Part shown: piece by piece, positions 22,039-34,127 of the stretch
Numbering within the stretch: the first letter of the stretch is position 1
Layout of the letters: the number at the start of each line of letters is the position of its first letter
Source of the DNA: Lutjanus erythropterus
Taxonomy: Eukaryota; Chordata; Actinopteri; Lutjaniformes; Lutjanidae
NCBI GenBank assembly: GCA_020091685.1
Contig: CM034613.1
Span: forward strand, 6,069,525-6,133,524
DNA: 64,000 nucleotides
Direction: 5' to 3'
Notes under the pieces: model-generated
Seen by the model: the letters and a program-made list of their open reading frames with translations, nothing else
Told to the model about the DNA's origin: nothing
The model's database searches: none
Translations under genes and position numbers: made by a program

Positions 22039-22291
22039 TTAAAGGAAGGAACATTTTGACAAACTTGCTCATTTGATCTTACCGAGAGTTAGATATGAGC
22101 ATTGATAGAAGGCTTTTAACGGAGGCTTTTTGTATCCCGCTGTCACAAGCTTGGTTCTAAGCTAGGCTAAATACTTCATGCAGCCACCTCTGTACTGAAC
22201 GCACAGATGAAATTGGTATCGATCTTCTTATCTAACTCTCAGTTAGATGGCAAATAGGCAAATTTCCCAAAGCGTCTGAGTATTCCTTTAA
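22039..22291. mobile_element. TTAA-flanked short inverted-repeat element
   Basis: TTAA at 22039-22042 and 22288-22291. The left end AGGAAGGAACATTTTGACAA mirrors the right end, which on the minus strand reads AGGAATACTCAGACGCTTTG. GAGAGTTAGATATGAGCA on the left and GAGAGTTAGATAAGAAGATC (minus strand) on the right also match. AAGCTTGGTTCTAAGCTAGG lies centrally. This is a deleted copy of one of the commonest perciform elements. Its left TTAA is also the right TTAA of the element to its left. Confidence 0.75.
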
Positions 22292-24184
22292 GAGTTGTGA
22301 CTGAGGTTCGCATTGGAATACATCAGTGTGTTCAGACACTGCTGCAATAAAAATTAAAATAAGCAAGGTTGGTATTATTGTGTATATGATAGATTTAAAA
22401 CAGCATATAATTACTTTATTCATTCTAGAATGGTGGTTGTATATTATTATGGTTATCAGTGCAGAATTACAAATAGGTCTACATTAGGCTGAAGGCTAAC
22501 TTTATGCATACATAGTGAAAGTAAAGCTTATGCTTAGTAGATAAAGAAGAAATGGGCCTGATAAGTGTTGTAAGACAAACCTGTTTGTGTGTATGTGTGT
22601 GTGTGGCTGCAAAGAGAGACTGAGAGGGCCTCTTTTACTCCTGATTGCAAGTCATTCCTTCAATCTCCCGCTCAATCTTTCCCTACCTCTCTTTCTTTTC
22701 TTTCTTTCTCTCTCCGGGCAATCTCTCACTTAATCTCCCATTCTCTCTCTCTCCACCTTCAATTCAGTTTAATTTGCTCGGCTGGCATGGGAAGTATGCA
22801 TTTATGTCAGCCAGGCATCCGCAGGGGTAACTGATGGTGCAATAACCATAGGGAAACAATGCTCTCAAACAGGAGGGAGTAGGTATCGCTATTGAACCAT
22901 TAAATAAGGGAACGCTCAATGCTCCGTGTGACTTTCTAGGAGGGAAATGACTGTCTTTTTCCTCCAAATGACTCCACTATCTGCAAAAGGGTTGGATCAA
23001 AGTGCAGAATGATGAACTAACTTCTAATTTGCGGGGTTTTGCCATTGTACACTATAAAAACTCATTCATAATAAGTGTGGGGGTGTACAACATGCATGAG
23101 TGCAGCTGATTTATTGAAGGTGACTCCATTTTGATTTAAAAAAGAGATGCATGGATGCACACCACCATCAGTGATAGTCAGGGGAAAAAAAAGTCCAAGA
23201 AAGAGAAGATGAGTTTAAATGATGAATGTGTGTGTTCCCACACCAACAGAAGATCATTGACATCTTAGGTTAATGTGAACATTTAAACAGCCATATGGAA
23301 GGCTTTCTTGTCAGCTATACTCCAGTTAGATTTAATTAGGCTAGCTGTGAGCAGACAGACTCACAGAGAAGACATATCAAAGCCACAAGTCAGTAAATCA
23401 ATAAAACATGTATAATTCTGCATCCACATTAGCTGAACTCTTCCTAAAGATTCATGCTGAAGAATCATAAAATTATCCATCTGGATACGCTTGGAATCCA
23501 ATATAGAGGCAGTATTTCATATAAGTCATTGGGTATTTGTCATCACAGTATAATAACAGATCATAAAACAACATTGTAGTGTCATGCCACCAAGGACACG
23601 TTTACTTTGATTCAAACTTGTCTGAGAATTCCCGTGAGAGTTGTGAAAAAGCCCAGCACCAGGATGAAGTGACTGAGGGGACTCTTATTCATTAAATTAA
23701 AAAGAAAGTATTGATCTAACAATTTAATATCCTCAGAAAGGTTAAATAACAACATGAGGCTACTGATTCAAAATCAAAGAATAGATTTATTAATCAGAGC
23801 ACTCGCACAAGAAAAACCTTGCACTAGTAGAGGGCTCAAGTATTTTTTGAATTTATGAACAATACTAAAAATCAGCAGGGGGAGGTGTGTACAAATAGCT
23901 GTTCACGGCTTGCAGCTCCTTGACTGTCCCTTCTTTTTCCCCTGTCGCATACAATAAACGGCGCTGTCCATGGTGCTGAAACAACAGCAATAATCACATT
24001 GTCTCTGTCAGTCAGTCATGTGTTTTTGCTACTTTTTATTGGCACAAAAAGCCTAGACACAGGCGACAAAAAAGCTGGGGAATACTTAGTAGACTAATAA
24101 CACTACAGTGGTTTAGACTGAATTGCAATAACAAACAAAATAATAATATTAGCCTGCAGTCACACATATGTGAATGCAGTGGTG
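22292..24184. other. Unique sequence, no gene seen
   Basis: A GT run lies near 22589-22603 and a CT-rich tract at about 22670-22760. Complex sequence at 22770-22960 and 23260-23420 could be conserved non-coding DNA but nothing direct supports this. No exon is recognised. Confidence 0.35.
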
Positions 24185-24676
24185 AACGCCACACACTATT
24201 GGTTGAGGCTGTGTCTTCGGCAGTCAGAATTCACCAAAGTGAACTCCACATGAAGCGAAGATCCAAATTTGTGCATGTGTCACCACGTCATTGCTGTGCA
24301 TGAATGTTAATGAATTATTCTGCTTATTTTAAATAAACCAAATATAAGGTTTTCTCAGTTTGGTTTTTTTTTGGTGTGCCTCACTGGTGTAGAAACAACA
24401 GTAATTTTGTCTTATTTGACATTGTGTTTTTTTGGTGGAGACATTTTTGTTGAATAAGAAAAGGTGGACATTAGCGGCTGTTTGAGCGAGAGCCTTGTTC
24501 TTCATTTATTCTGTTCGCTGAAGTTGTTGGTGCTTCATATATTAATGTTAAACATAAATAATGCTCTGCTAGAATTGTTTGAATGAAACTTTCTCATGAA
24601 TTATTGATTAATGATCAATTAATTGTTAATATTTTCAACCATGGGTTAAGGAAAATGCTCAAATTTTACAGCCCTA
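24185..24676. mobile_element. hAT-type remnant
   Basis: The right end CTCAAATTTTACAGCCCTAA (24658-24677) is, reversed, the hAT-type terminus TTAGGGCTGTAAAATTTGAG. Just inside are TTATTGATTAATGATCAATT and TTTTCAACCATGGG, typical of vertebrate non-autonomous hAT copies. The left terminus and an 8-bp target duplication are not visible, so the left boundary is only a guess. It directly abuts the LINE fragment to the right. Confidence 0.5.
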
Positions 24677-25270
24677 ACTTGAAGTGAATCAGCTTCAGTC
24701 AGTATTTTTAAAAACCACAAATCAAGCCAGAAATCTTGGTGTGGGCATGGATTCAAACATGAATTTCAACAGCCACGTTGAGACAGTTACAAAGCCAGCC
24801 TGCTACCACCTGAAGGATTTATCAAGAACTGAAGGACTTACGTCTCAGCAGGACTTGGAAAAGGACTTCTCCATGTATTTATCTGCTGCCGACTCTACTA
24901 TAATGGTGCCTTCAGATGTCTCTCTAAAAAATCGACCAGACAGCTGCAGCTGATGCAGAACGCTGCTGTTCATGTCGTCACTAAGACCAGAAAAGTGGAT
25001 CACATCACTCAAGTTCTGAGGTCTTTACACTTCTGTCTGCCATTCAATTGATTTTAAAATACTGCTGTTAGTCGTGATCAAATCTGAGGCTTTTGAATAA
25101 AACTGCACTGTAATTTTCATTTCCTGTGCTATCTTTTTTAAAAAGAATTTACTCTTTTTATATCGCTTTATGTTCCTTTAGTCTTAATCCTTGTGATACT
25201 TTTTATGTTTTATGTAAAGCACTTTGAATTGCCTTGCTGAAATGTACTATACAAATAAACTTGCCTTCCC
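24677..25270 (+). mobile_element. L2-like LINE, 5'-truncated and internally deleted
   Basis: The fragment holds the C-terminal reverse-transcriptase region and the 3' untranslated end. The tail reads AAAGCACTTTGAATTGCCTT, then ATGTACTATACAAATAAACT and TGCCTTCCC, the hallmark 3' end of an abundant teleost LINE. It is 5'-truncated, as usual for LINE copies. No target duplication is seen. Confidence 0.8.
24719..25075 (+). pseudogene. LINE reverse-transcriptase C-terminal relic
   Basis: The first frame reads NQARNLGVGMDSNMNFNSHV then TKPACYHLKDLSRTEGL and SQQDLEK, matching the segment after the catalytic domain in L2-like elements (NLGV..D....F..HI...TK.AYYHL). After a deletion and frame changes the text resumes near 24930 as RQLQLMQNAAVHVVTKTRK then VDHITQVLRSLHF, matching the conserved RLQLIQNAAARVLTKTRK..HITPVLRSLHWLPV. 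Stops and frameshifts make it non-functional. Confidence 0.8.
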
Positions 25271-25527
25271 TAGACAAATCTGATCTCCTGCAAATGTTCT
25301 TCTTTGATAAGGAAAAATTATGATTTCAGTGACTGTTAGATCTCTATCATGTACCTTGCGCAAAAAAGGATGTGCAGGTGGTGCAGATGGTATTGCTATC
25401 TTATACCAGCGGAGTTGCCACTTTTGCTACATCAGCAAGATAAAGACCTGAGGTCTAAAAATGAAGGCAAAGTGAAGGTGTGGTCAGGAGTATTTGCTAT
25501 CTTGTGTTTGGCACATTGGTGTCAAAA

Positions 25528-25734
25528 CCCTTGCACCTTGGGGTGGCCCTGTGGCTCAGTTGGTAGAGCGTCTGCCCCATGTATGGAGGCTGTTGGTCCT
25601 CAGCAGCGGCCGCTGGTTTGAATCCCACCTGTGGCCCTTTGCCGTGTGTCATCCCCCCTTTCTTCACCCCATTTCCTGTCTGCTCTTCAGCTGACCTATC
25701 ATAATAATAAAGGAAATAAAATCCCTTGCACCTT
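25528..25734 (+). mobile_element. tRNA-derived SINE, copy 4, with perfect target duplication
   Basis: The SINE body is 25540-25722. It has an intact A box TGGCTCAGTTGGTAGAGC (25552-25569), a spacer with CCCATGTATGGAGGCTG, an intact B box GGTTTGAATCC (25615-25625), the conserved block GTGGCCCTTTGCCGTGTGTC, a CT-rich segment, TCTTCAGCTGACCTAT and an AATAATAAAGG tail. It is flanked by a perfect 12-bp duplication CCCTTGCACCTT at 25528-25539 and 25723-25734. The intact polymerase III boxes and perfect duplication make this the youngest of the four copies. Confidence 0.9.
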
Positions 25735-28700
25735 ACCCTGGCTAAAACCTGGTCCAAACACAAAGTCTATTGTGCAATCAGTCTGTCTGCACAAGATAGC
25801 AACTGCCGCATTTGGCCGAAACACACACACACACGTCTCTACAGTCACAAAAGACCTTCATTTATGTTAAGTCCCTTCTTGACGCAGGAGTATGAATTAG
25901 TAAAGTGTCCTTTGAATATATATAAATATATAAATAATAAATAAATAATGAAGTTAACAGCATGTGTGCGTGTCTCATGCTTGGCTATGGTGCACACACA
26001 CGTCTCCACAATTACAAAACACCTTTCATTTATATTAGTCAGTCGTGCACGTGTGTCTAAAATTATTCTCACTAACAACGAATAAGTGCATTGTTATTTT
26101 AATTATAAAGCCCAAAAAATCTCAATAGATCTGCACAGTGTGCACCGGACAGGATTGCAGCTGTCATCGTCTCTAACAGATCAGTCAGCATGACAGCTGG
26201 AGCGGCTGTAGTGTTTGTGTCTGGGTGTTTATCAGGATCCAGAAAAACACGGATTAAACAATTATGATCTGTAGCATACAAAATGAACAAGACATTACAT
26301 CCTACCATGAGACCAGCTCAACCTGGGGAGAAAAAGGCGTGTGTACAACCCATGCAGAATTTTGTGGTTGGGTTATCAAACTTCAGAAACACTTTCTGAT
26401 TCTGTTTCTTCCACCCGCAGCAGTGTTAACAGGACAGAGGAGCGAGGAATGAAGGAAGAGATGAGGATGAGGAGAAAGAGGAAAAGGAGATAGAGCACAG
26501 GTGGCCTCATACCTGCACCTCAATCCGGCTCACTTGGGTTTTGCAGCCAGACTGAGATGCAGCTGGGGTCGGTTCACCTATTCTCTCAATTGCGCCACCT
26601 CTCTCCCCCAATCCTCAGCCAGCAGAGCTGTATAATAATGATGATGATAATAAGGAATTAGAAAACACAATGTAATTTCAAGGTGCTAACCAGTTACATA
26701 TCTACATGATATTTACAGTTCATTTATTGCATTGCTTTTTGAAGATGTTAATGTAAAATAAGCTATTTACACATGAAACCTGCTTTGGAGACGCCCTGTT
26801 GTCACCATATATAACTCACTCTCACACTTTCATTTCTCAAACAAGGAGATGTGTCTCCTCACTTGAAATCTTTTATCTTTGTTTCCTCCTGGTAAATCTG
26901 CCATCATGCTGCCACTGCTTACGCTCCTGGTGCACCTCCTTCTTAAGGGTGATACGAGCTGTCTTTCTGATTGGTTATTGCATGTTCAGCCTAAACTCAC
27001 TGATGAATTAATCCAGGCACTTGGACACAGCTGATAGGTGTATCCTGCTGTGTGCTGCTGGCGTAAGGGGTGGAATAGGGCAGGATACCCCTGTGCCCCT
27101 GGTACAAAACGGCAAAGGTGGATTTGGACACACCTTAAATAATTAAATCCATCACACTTTGTGCTTTCAACTTGCGCCTTAGATCAGAGTAAGTCTTATT
27201 AATAATAACTCTCACCTCTAAATTTGTTCGAATGTTTCCATCATCTACTCACCTCTGTTAGGATTCTTCTGCCAGACTTGACACTCAGCAGTGATTTCAT
27301 GTTGAACAAACCTGCAAACTGACAACGTGTCTGAAAAAGTTGTCTGTTTCATTCAACTATTTCATATTGTATGTCTTTTGAGAAAGGGATAGGCTACATA
27401 CACTATTTACTCACAATAAAGAATCTTAAGAAAAATGTCAAAAGAGATGACACATTACATTGCAGGCATGTTGCATCATATTCTAACGCAGGAGGTATGG
27501 CAGATCGTGGTGTTGGATTTACAAGATTTATGATTTCTAGGAGACAGGGCCAGGCTTTGTTGTATATAGGAGGTTTAAAACAACCTGGTGAAAAATGATC
27601 TTTAATATTTTGTTTCCTCACAATCATAAGAAAAAAAAATCTTCATGACACCATGATAAAATACTTACTGTAATGTAATTATGATATTTTGTGATCACAA
27701 CATTAAAGATGAGAAATAACTACACATATTGTTTTATCTCCAACCATCTGTTATTAATACGTTTCAAGTATTAAAAACAAAAATGAAGCAAAGATAAGAT
27801 CTTAACAATCAAAGCTCATAAAATTCACAAATTACTTACTGACTTAATTACAGGTGGTCTAATCACCAAAGGAAAAATCCACCCTAAAATACTATCAAAG
27901 GACTATTTGTCACGTATATGTCTGGATTCTTTACAGCTCAGAGGTAGATTTTTCTTATTCCCTTTGATAACTGGAGAAATGTAGATGATGTGAACATCAT
28001 GTTCAGATATTTTTCTGTATAGATATGACAGTCTGCAAGCAACTTGTTATCAAAAACATGAAAAAGGTTCTGGTGTCAAAGAACAAGAGTTTCTCCGTAA
28101 AGTCATCATCTTTAACTGACATTTAACACAATAGAGGAAAGAACATTCATCACAGATTTTTCCTATCCTAACACTTCCCTGACAAAACTGGATTTAAGTA
28201 CAATCCCTGACAATAAGTATGACGTCGCCTTCAGCAAGTCAGACAAACAAAAAATAAACATATTTTATTGTCTGTATTTATGTATGCATCATATGCACTG
28301 GTGAGGCTCATAATGAATGTAAAACATTTTTTCACTCAGCTCATAAAATACCAACTGCAAATTTGATAAAATCACTGAGTAAACTATTCCGGTCATGCAT
28401 TAATATTAATTTTCATAATATGCTGGAACCCTTAACATGTATTTTAATCTTAACCATAAGTACAATAAATTTTAACATAAGAGGCAGTGGATTTCACATA
28501 AGTGCTTATTCATATTAATAATCATGATCTTCTTTGCTTTAAAAAGTCAAAGGGTGCTATTGTTTAATAGCCACAATTCAAGTACTAAATAATAGCAGTA
28601 AAAGCCTTTTCGGTTCATAATAAAAGTCCAGTAGGTAATGAGATGTGAAATGTGTTGAATTAGTTGACAACTCGTGAAATGTTCTGGTTAACGATGCATA

Positions 28701-29394
28701 AGACAATTTTTAGCTCTCACTTTTCCTTTCACCTGTGTCATTATATCGTATTCTTACTTCATTTGAACAAGTTCAGAGGCATATGTACTTTTTTAAAACT
28801 CTTACAGAAGCCTGGTACAGTATACAGAGCCTAATATTAGTGGTATCATAATGTGCATAACCACACAAAGTACTACATCCACTGTCTATGAAATGTCTGC
28901 AATTTTACGCAATCAGTTCAAGTAGATTTACTTTTGTGACTTATCAGCGCAGCTCCAGTGTGAAGGAAGGTTGTAGACAGGCAGAATCAGCGGATATATT
29001 GATTGCACAGTAGTGAAGATGTATTTTCTCCATTGCATGTGTAACTATAGGCAAGAATAGCAGCAAATACAAAGAAAATCTAGTAGCAAAACCCCAAATG
29101 GCTATGTAGTGTAGTTCAAGAGTAGAGGTTTCAGCCAGTACCAAAGCTAAGGAGGTTAAACCACTCAGTGCTCTTAATACAAGGAAATCAAATACTGATC
29201 CTGGACTCATGTACAAGCACATTAACATACACCTATCACATTACTTTGAATACATCAAACAAACAAAATATTTCTTAAAAAAGAGAAAACCCTCCACTTG
29301 GTTTGGCCAGTTTGGTTCAGTCAGTAAGGAAGTCAAAACACTATGATGTTTCACTGACAGGCAGTCAAGTTACTTTAGTTTTTTCCTGCACAGT
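25735..29394. other. Long mostly unique AT-rich stretch
   Basis: No exon or RNA gene is recognised over 3.6 kb. Short CA runs lie near 25820 and 25990, AT runs at 25915-25950 and an ATG/ATA run at about 26634-26652. Sequence at about 26930-27190 (TGCTGGCGTAAGG, CCTGTGCCCCTGGTACAAAA, AAGGTGGATTTGGACACAC) resembles a repeat I have met in other fish, but I cannot place its ends. The remainder is featureless to the eye. Confidence 0.35.
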
Positions 29395-29487
29395 CTCCAG
29401 TTCTACACTCCAGTCCAGTTGGTGGCAGTAATGCACCTCTAAGCTGGTTTGCCAACCACTAAAGGAGAAGAAGGAGAAGCACAGTAA
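29395..29487 (+). repeat. GTTGGTGGCAGTAATGCACC-type repeat fragment
   Basis: CTCCAGTCCAGTTGGTGGCA, GTAATGCACCTCTAAGCTGG, TTTGCCAACCACTAAAGG and AGAAGAAGGAGAAGCAC are the blocks of a repeat widespread in fish, with its purine-rich AGAAG end. It is short and truncated. The superfamily is not known to me. Confidence 0.5.
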
Positions 29488-29752
29488 AAATCAGGAAATG
29501 GTGGCCAGGCCCCTTCCAAACAGTGGCCCTGCATGGTGTGTCTGAACAGAAGAACAAACAATGGTAAGTATTGAAAGCAACAGACACTAACTTGTAGACT
29601 TATGTTTGTTTTAATTTAATGATGTGAATTGTAATGTAACGCCAACACACAAAAAAAAAACACTGGACAGTAGGTCATGCAATGTCAAAACAACAATGGT
29701 AGTTTGTAGCAAAATGAGCTCACGTAGAAAATAATATGTGTAATGTGTAAGA

Positions 29753-30395
29753 TTAAATGTATAGTTCAGATTATTTGAAGTGGGGTTGTCTGAGGTGCAG
29801 ATGCTGGTCGGCATGCCTTCAGTTTGGTGAAACAGAGCACTGAGGCTAAGCAATGTATTGCTGTGGACTCGGTCAGCAACACCTCACTTGGGTGCACCTG
29901 AAGTATATGATATATTTAGAATATTTTCTCTGCTTTACAGACAGCTTGTTCTGACAGTAAACCACTGCAATATCAGCCAAATATTGCTCCCTCCAAACCA
30001 ACAAATCTCCATAGGCAAAATCAGTAACTTTACCTTGCAGAACACAGGAGATGCTGCTCTACCGCTGCTTCATTCTCTTGGTTTGTTTGTGTTACTGTGT
30101 TACCTCATTAAATCAGACTAACCTTTTAAAACACCAAAGTCACACAGTGTCACAAACTAACTAAATAAATGAGGCAGTGGAAGAGCAGCAGCGTCAAAGT
30201 TCTGTTGGGTAAAATTACAGATTTTGCCAATGGAGTTTTGTTTTGTTGGGGAAAGCAATATTTGGTTTATATTACATCCGTTTCCTGTCAGAAATTTTTT
30301 GCTTACCACATCCACAGCAGTTCATAGTTTAGCTTCCGTGCTGGTGCCCTGTCTGCATACAACCCTACATCAAATAATTAGAGCTATACCTTTAA
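29753..30395. mobile_element. Foldback DNA element family F, copy B
   Basis: TTAA at 29753-29756 and 30392-30395 flank the element. The left end ATGTATAGTTCAGATTATTT then GAAGTGGGGTTG pairs with the right end, which on the minus strand reads AGGTATAGCTCTAATTATTT then GATGTAGGGTTG. The interior carries AAGCAATGTATTGCTGTGGA, AGAATATTTTCTCTGC, GCAATATCAGCCAAATATTG and TTGTTTGTGTTACTGTG. At about 639 bp with both ends it is a well-delimited copy. The 87-codon open frame inside is not conserved in the other copies. Confidence 0.75.
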
Positions 30396-30639
30396 CATGT
30401 AAGATGTAAATGGTGTACAAAGCAAAGGTCTCATTAACTTAATCACAATCAGTAGTTTTATAGTGCATTACATGCCTCTACAGGGCATCCGGTGGGTACA
30501 TCCTGACCTTTAGAGAGCCAGGATGCAGAATTTAATGCTTCTCTGCCTGTATTCAGTGCAGTCATGCAATTCTATTATATGCCATTCCAAAAAATGCTAC
30601 TAGATATAATGTTCTCAGACATCACCCTATCCACAATAA
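30396..30639. other. Unique sequence, no gene seen
   Basis: No repeat or exon is recognised between the foldback element and the candidate regulatory block. Confidence 0.4.
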
Positions 30640-31160
30640 CTATAGTGAAATGTCCGTGAAATTTGTTTACTTGTGCTGGCCTTCACATATTAACCTTAGG
30701 AAACAGGGTGTAAATCAAACAAATTACTTCCATGCTTTTTTGTATTTGTGTAACTATTCTGTCTTCATATATTATCCCTCAGTCTCTGAGCTCTCTCATT
30801 TCCTCAGCTCTCTTTTCACAGGAAGTCATAAACCACATGACTCTCCGTATGTACAAGTAATCAATTATCTGGTAATATTAAACCGGCCGGCGAATGCATT
30901 ACTGCATGCAATTCATGTATGATGCCTGGTAATGCCTCTCTGTTTCCCAATATCACTTCATTTATCCATAATAATTGAAATGACATTTCCATTGCATTCA
31001 CTGGCTGCAAGTGTTAATAAGATGTTTATGTATGACTGGCATAGCAAATCATTTGAGATGCTTATTAATGGAACCAGTAGGGTTTCACCCACACCGAGCC
31101 ATTCCACAGGGAGCTCCTTACAGCCCTGAGCCAATCACTGATCAGCACTAAGTTAGCCTT
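30640..31160. promoter_or_regulatory. Candidate conserved non-coding block
   Basis: Repeat-free complex sequence with a palindromic CCGGCCGG (30892-30899), GCATTACTGCATGCAATTCA, ATAATAATTG-like homeodomain cores and GATGACGTACTTTATAG. The surroundings are AT-rich with no coding potential. This texture is common in deeply conserved vertebrate enhancers. It is a composition-based guess. Confidence 0.25.
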
Positions 31161-31297
31161 TGACCCGATGACGTACTTTATAGCTACAGTAGTTCAGATG
31201 ATATTTGATACAAGAAAATATGAATATTAAATCAGTGTCAAATGCATAAGTTTCATGATATCACTTGCTAACAGCTCTGGTATGTTTTAGAAGTAGT

Positions 31298-32163
31298 TTA
31301 AAGGAGAAATTTGCGATATATATATACTGTAATAAAACACAAGAGGACCATGATATGCCATCAGAAATTAAGAAAACATGATAATTTGCTCATAAGAAAC
31401 AAGTCTGACAGGCAGTGACTGAACTCCCACTCCATGGTATGTATTTTCAGAGCAGTGGGCTTTTGTTTTCAGCATAACAGGCTTAGCTTTATATTGACAG
31501 AGAACTGACAGTTATAAACAGCTGATTTAACTTACAGTGTAGGACTTGTTCTCGCTTGTAATTGTCGTCGTCTTCTGCTCCTGCAGTGTTCCTGCAGCCT
31601 GCAGAGCTTCCTTGAGTCTGATGAGGAAGGGGCAGGATGAAACAACTTGCTTTAGACAGAGATCATGCCTGTCTGCCTTGTTATCTGTTGCTTGCCTATT
31701 TGTTTATTTGTTACTATTTATTGATTTGCCTGTTTTGTCCTTGCTGTAGTTACATTGCTTTGTTTTGTTGCTTGTCTGATTGCTTTTGGCTGTTTCCTGC
31801 TTTGTTGGTTTTGTTTCAGCTTATGTTGCTCTGCCTGCTGTTGACCTGTGTGTGTCTTGCTGCATGTGTATGCTGCTTTGCTGTTGCTGCATTACCTGAT
31901 GCTACTGTCATTTAGCCACAGCCTGTGGCTGTTTTACAGTGTATGTCTTTTATGCAATGCTTGTTGTATCTGTTGCTGTCTTTTAACTTTTGATACCCTT
32001 TTAGTCCCTGCCTCCTTTCCTCAAGAGGCTCCTTTCTTTTGCCAGGCTGCCATATATATTACATAAGACTTTAACCTATTTAATATACAGTCTGTGGCCC
32101 CAATGCACTATTTGGACTACTATACTTATTTTTGGATGTACAAGTGTTATATTGCTCCTTTAA
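31298..32163. mobile_element. Putative TTAA-flanked element, about 858 bp
   Basis: TTAA at 31298-31301 is followed by AGGAGAAATTTGCGATATAT. TTAA at 32160-32163 is preceded by TGTTATATTGCTCCT, whose reverse complement AGGAGCAATATAACA matches the left end. Both termini therefore begin AGGAG.AAT. The interior has T-rich, TTGCTG-rich sequence giving long leucine/cysteine frames without domains. The termini fit the AGG-at-TTAA pattern of the window's other elements, but it is long and could be two features. Confidence 0.5.
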
Positions 32164-33671
32164 AATTTGTGCATATGTGTTGTTTTGCAAGTCAAGTTCG
32201 AGCCTCACTCATCTCATGAGATAGTTTCTGGCAGTTTCATTTTCCATGCTCTTGTATAATGTGCTGTAATTGTCTGTTAAGCACTATAGTGAGCGTTTCT
32301 GAAAGGCATAGATGGGGGTAAGGGAAACGCGCCAAGTGGGTTTTTTGAGTTTTATTGCAGCTGGTTCGAGGCGCGGCAAGAAATGGAGAGAGACGGAGCC
32401 AGAGGAGGGAGATATGGGTAGGCGATGCTGTCATTGTGTCATGAAATGGAATTTGGAAAGTTAGAGAGCAGCCAGAGTGCTTACAGGTACAGTATGTATG
32501 ACATTCACATATTCACACAGAATCTCAAAATGTTCACATAAAAAAATCTTGGGAAACTTCTACAGCCACTTTCGCAGGCATACTTACCGTTAGTCGCTCT
32601 CTAAAATGATGTTTAATTCAGTTTCATCTCTTATTCTCCAGCCCAGTTTTGATGTACAGAAAATAAATAATGTGCCATGCACAGCGGCAGCGCTAGTGCT
32701 GTGTGTGTGTGTGTTTTTAAGGAAGCCTCTGTACTCATTTCCATACTTTAAAGATATTTCTTGGACAGGCCTGAGAAGCCTAAACAACAAGGCTCCCACA
32801 GAAAACACGTATTTACTTTTGGAATTACAGTATGCCATTTCATTTTGCACAAGGAGAGGAGAAGCCGGATGCTTGGAAACAACACTCGGTTATTTTCCTC
32901 CCTGCAACACTTTTGTTTTTCTTTTTTACTGCCAACACCTTTTGAAAAGAAACGAAAATGGCTGTCGCTAACAGTAGGGGGTAGAAAATCTCTATTGAGT
33001 GTAAAGGGGCTCTGCTTTCAACCGGAGAGGATATAAAATACATGTAGAGCGTTTGTACATAGGAGAATGGTTGGAGCTGCTCTCTGTTTTTGTGGTCGAT
33101 TTGGGTTTGCTCCGTCAGCAGGAGACGAGGTCAGCGTCTGAACCCCAGAGCATTCTGTTTCTGGAGCGAGACATCATCACACCCCTGGCCTGTTTGTGTG
33201 TGACGGTGTCTGCATCTTCTTCTCCTCTCCTCCGTCTCCTTCAGTAAGTTTTGGTTGCAAAAGCATTAGACTCAAGTTTGCCTTGGGACATACAGAACCT
33301 TGCACTTTGGGGACATACTGGAACAAATGGTGGCTGACAGGCATTAAACGATGAATCAGTTCCGAGGGAGCGTAGTCCTTAGTGCTGCCATAATGTGACT
33401 CATATTTGTGTGTATATTTTCGTGAAGCTTTTCTCTCCGTTGCAAAGCTAACAACTAAAGATCAAATTTGGACTCACATGAACAAAGTTTAGCTTAGTTG
33501 CTGTTGCTACGCTTGTCAAGCTTTCCATAGCACTCCACATACGCACTTTACAAAGTGTTTTCCATTTTACACAGTACTAAGCTTCGACAGCCTTCTCATT
33601 TCCAGCCAACAGCCAGGTAAAATGATAACTGCAGGGTTTATCAGATATAGATAGCTGTTGTAATGCAATGC
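32164..33671. other. Unique sequence, no supported gene
   Basis: Two overlapping plus frames (32606-32971, 121 codons; 32761-33036) lack domains and run against minus frames of similar length. A GT run lies near 32700-32714. No splice-bounded exon is recognised. Confidence 0.4.
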
Positions 33672-34069
33672 AGTAACACTTTATAATAGCCATTTTTGTT
33701 GAGTTTCATTTTTTCATTCATTTACTGTTAACAAACAATGAAATAATGAATACCATAGTATTTACTAAGTATTAGCAGTGCTATAATTCATGTTATTTTC
33801 TAATTAGTTTTTGTAATATAAAAGAAAAAACTAAATTTTGTGTCATAGTGGCTAGGAGATGATAACAAGTGCATTCTGATTACAATACAGATTAAGTAGT
33901 AAACTACTTTAATGTTGCACACATAACAAAAACATTGTCAAACATCATCAAACATTATTAATTACTGCATTGTTTGTAAACAATTCAATAATTATTAACT
34001 AAACTTAAATGAACTATTTACTTATGAACTATTTACCATTTATTAATGGTGGTTATTTTAAAGTGCTAA
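33672..34069. mobile_element. Inverted-repeat element (GTAACACTTTATAATAG type)
   Basis: The left end GTAACACTTTATAATAGCCA pairs with the right end, which on the minus strand reads TAGCACTTTAAAATAACCAC. The AT-rich interior carries TTAACAAACAATGAAATAAT and GTAAACAATTCAATAATTAT-type blocks. Short elements starting (G)GTAACACTTTA are among the commonest in fish. It is non-autonomous with no coding sequence. Confidence 0.6.
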
Positions 34070-34127
34070 AACTCTGTGAGTTCACTGCAGACTCTTTCTT
34101 GTACTTGCTAGAGAAATTAAGCACCAG

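Noticed and set aside
25540-25630. Real tRNA gene
   Set aside because: A and B boxes are present but the acceptor stem does not pair, the spacer is too long, and the shared body, AATAAAGG tail and target duplication identify it as a SINE.
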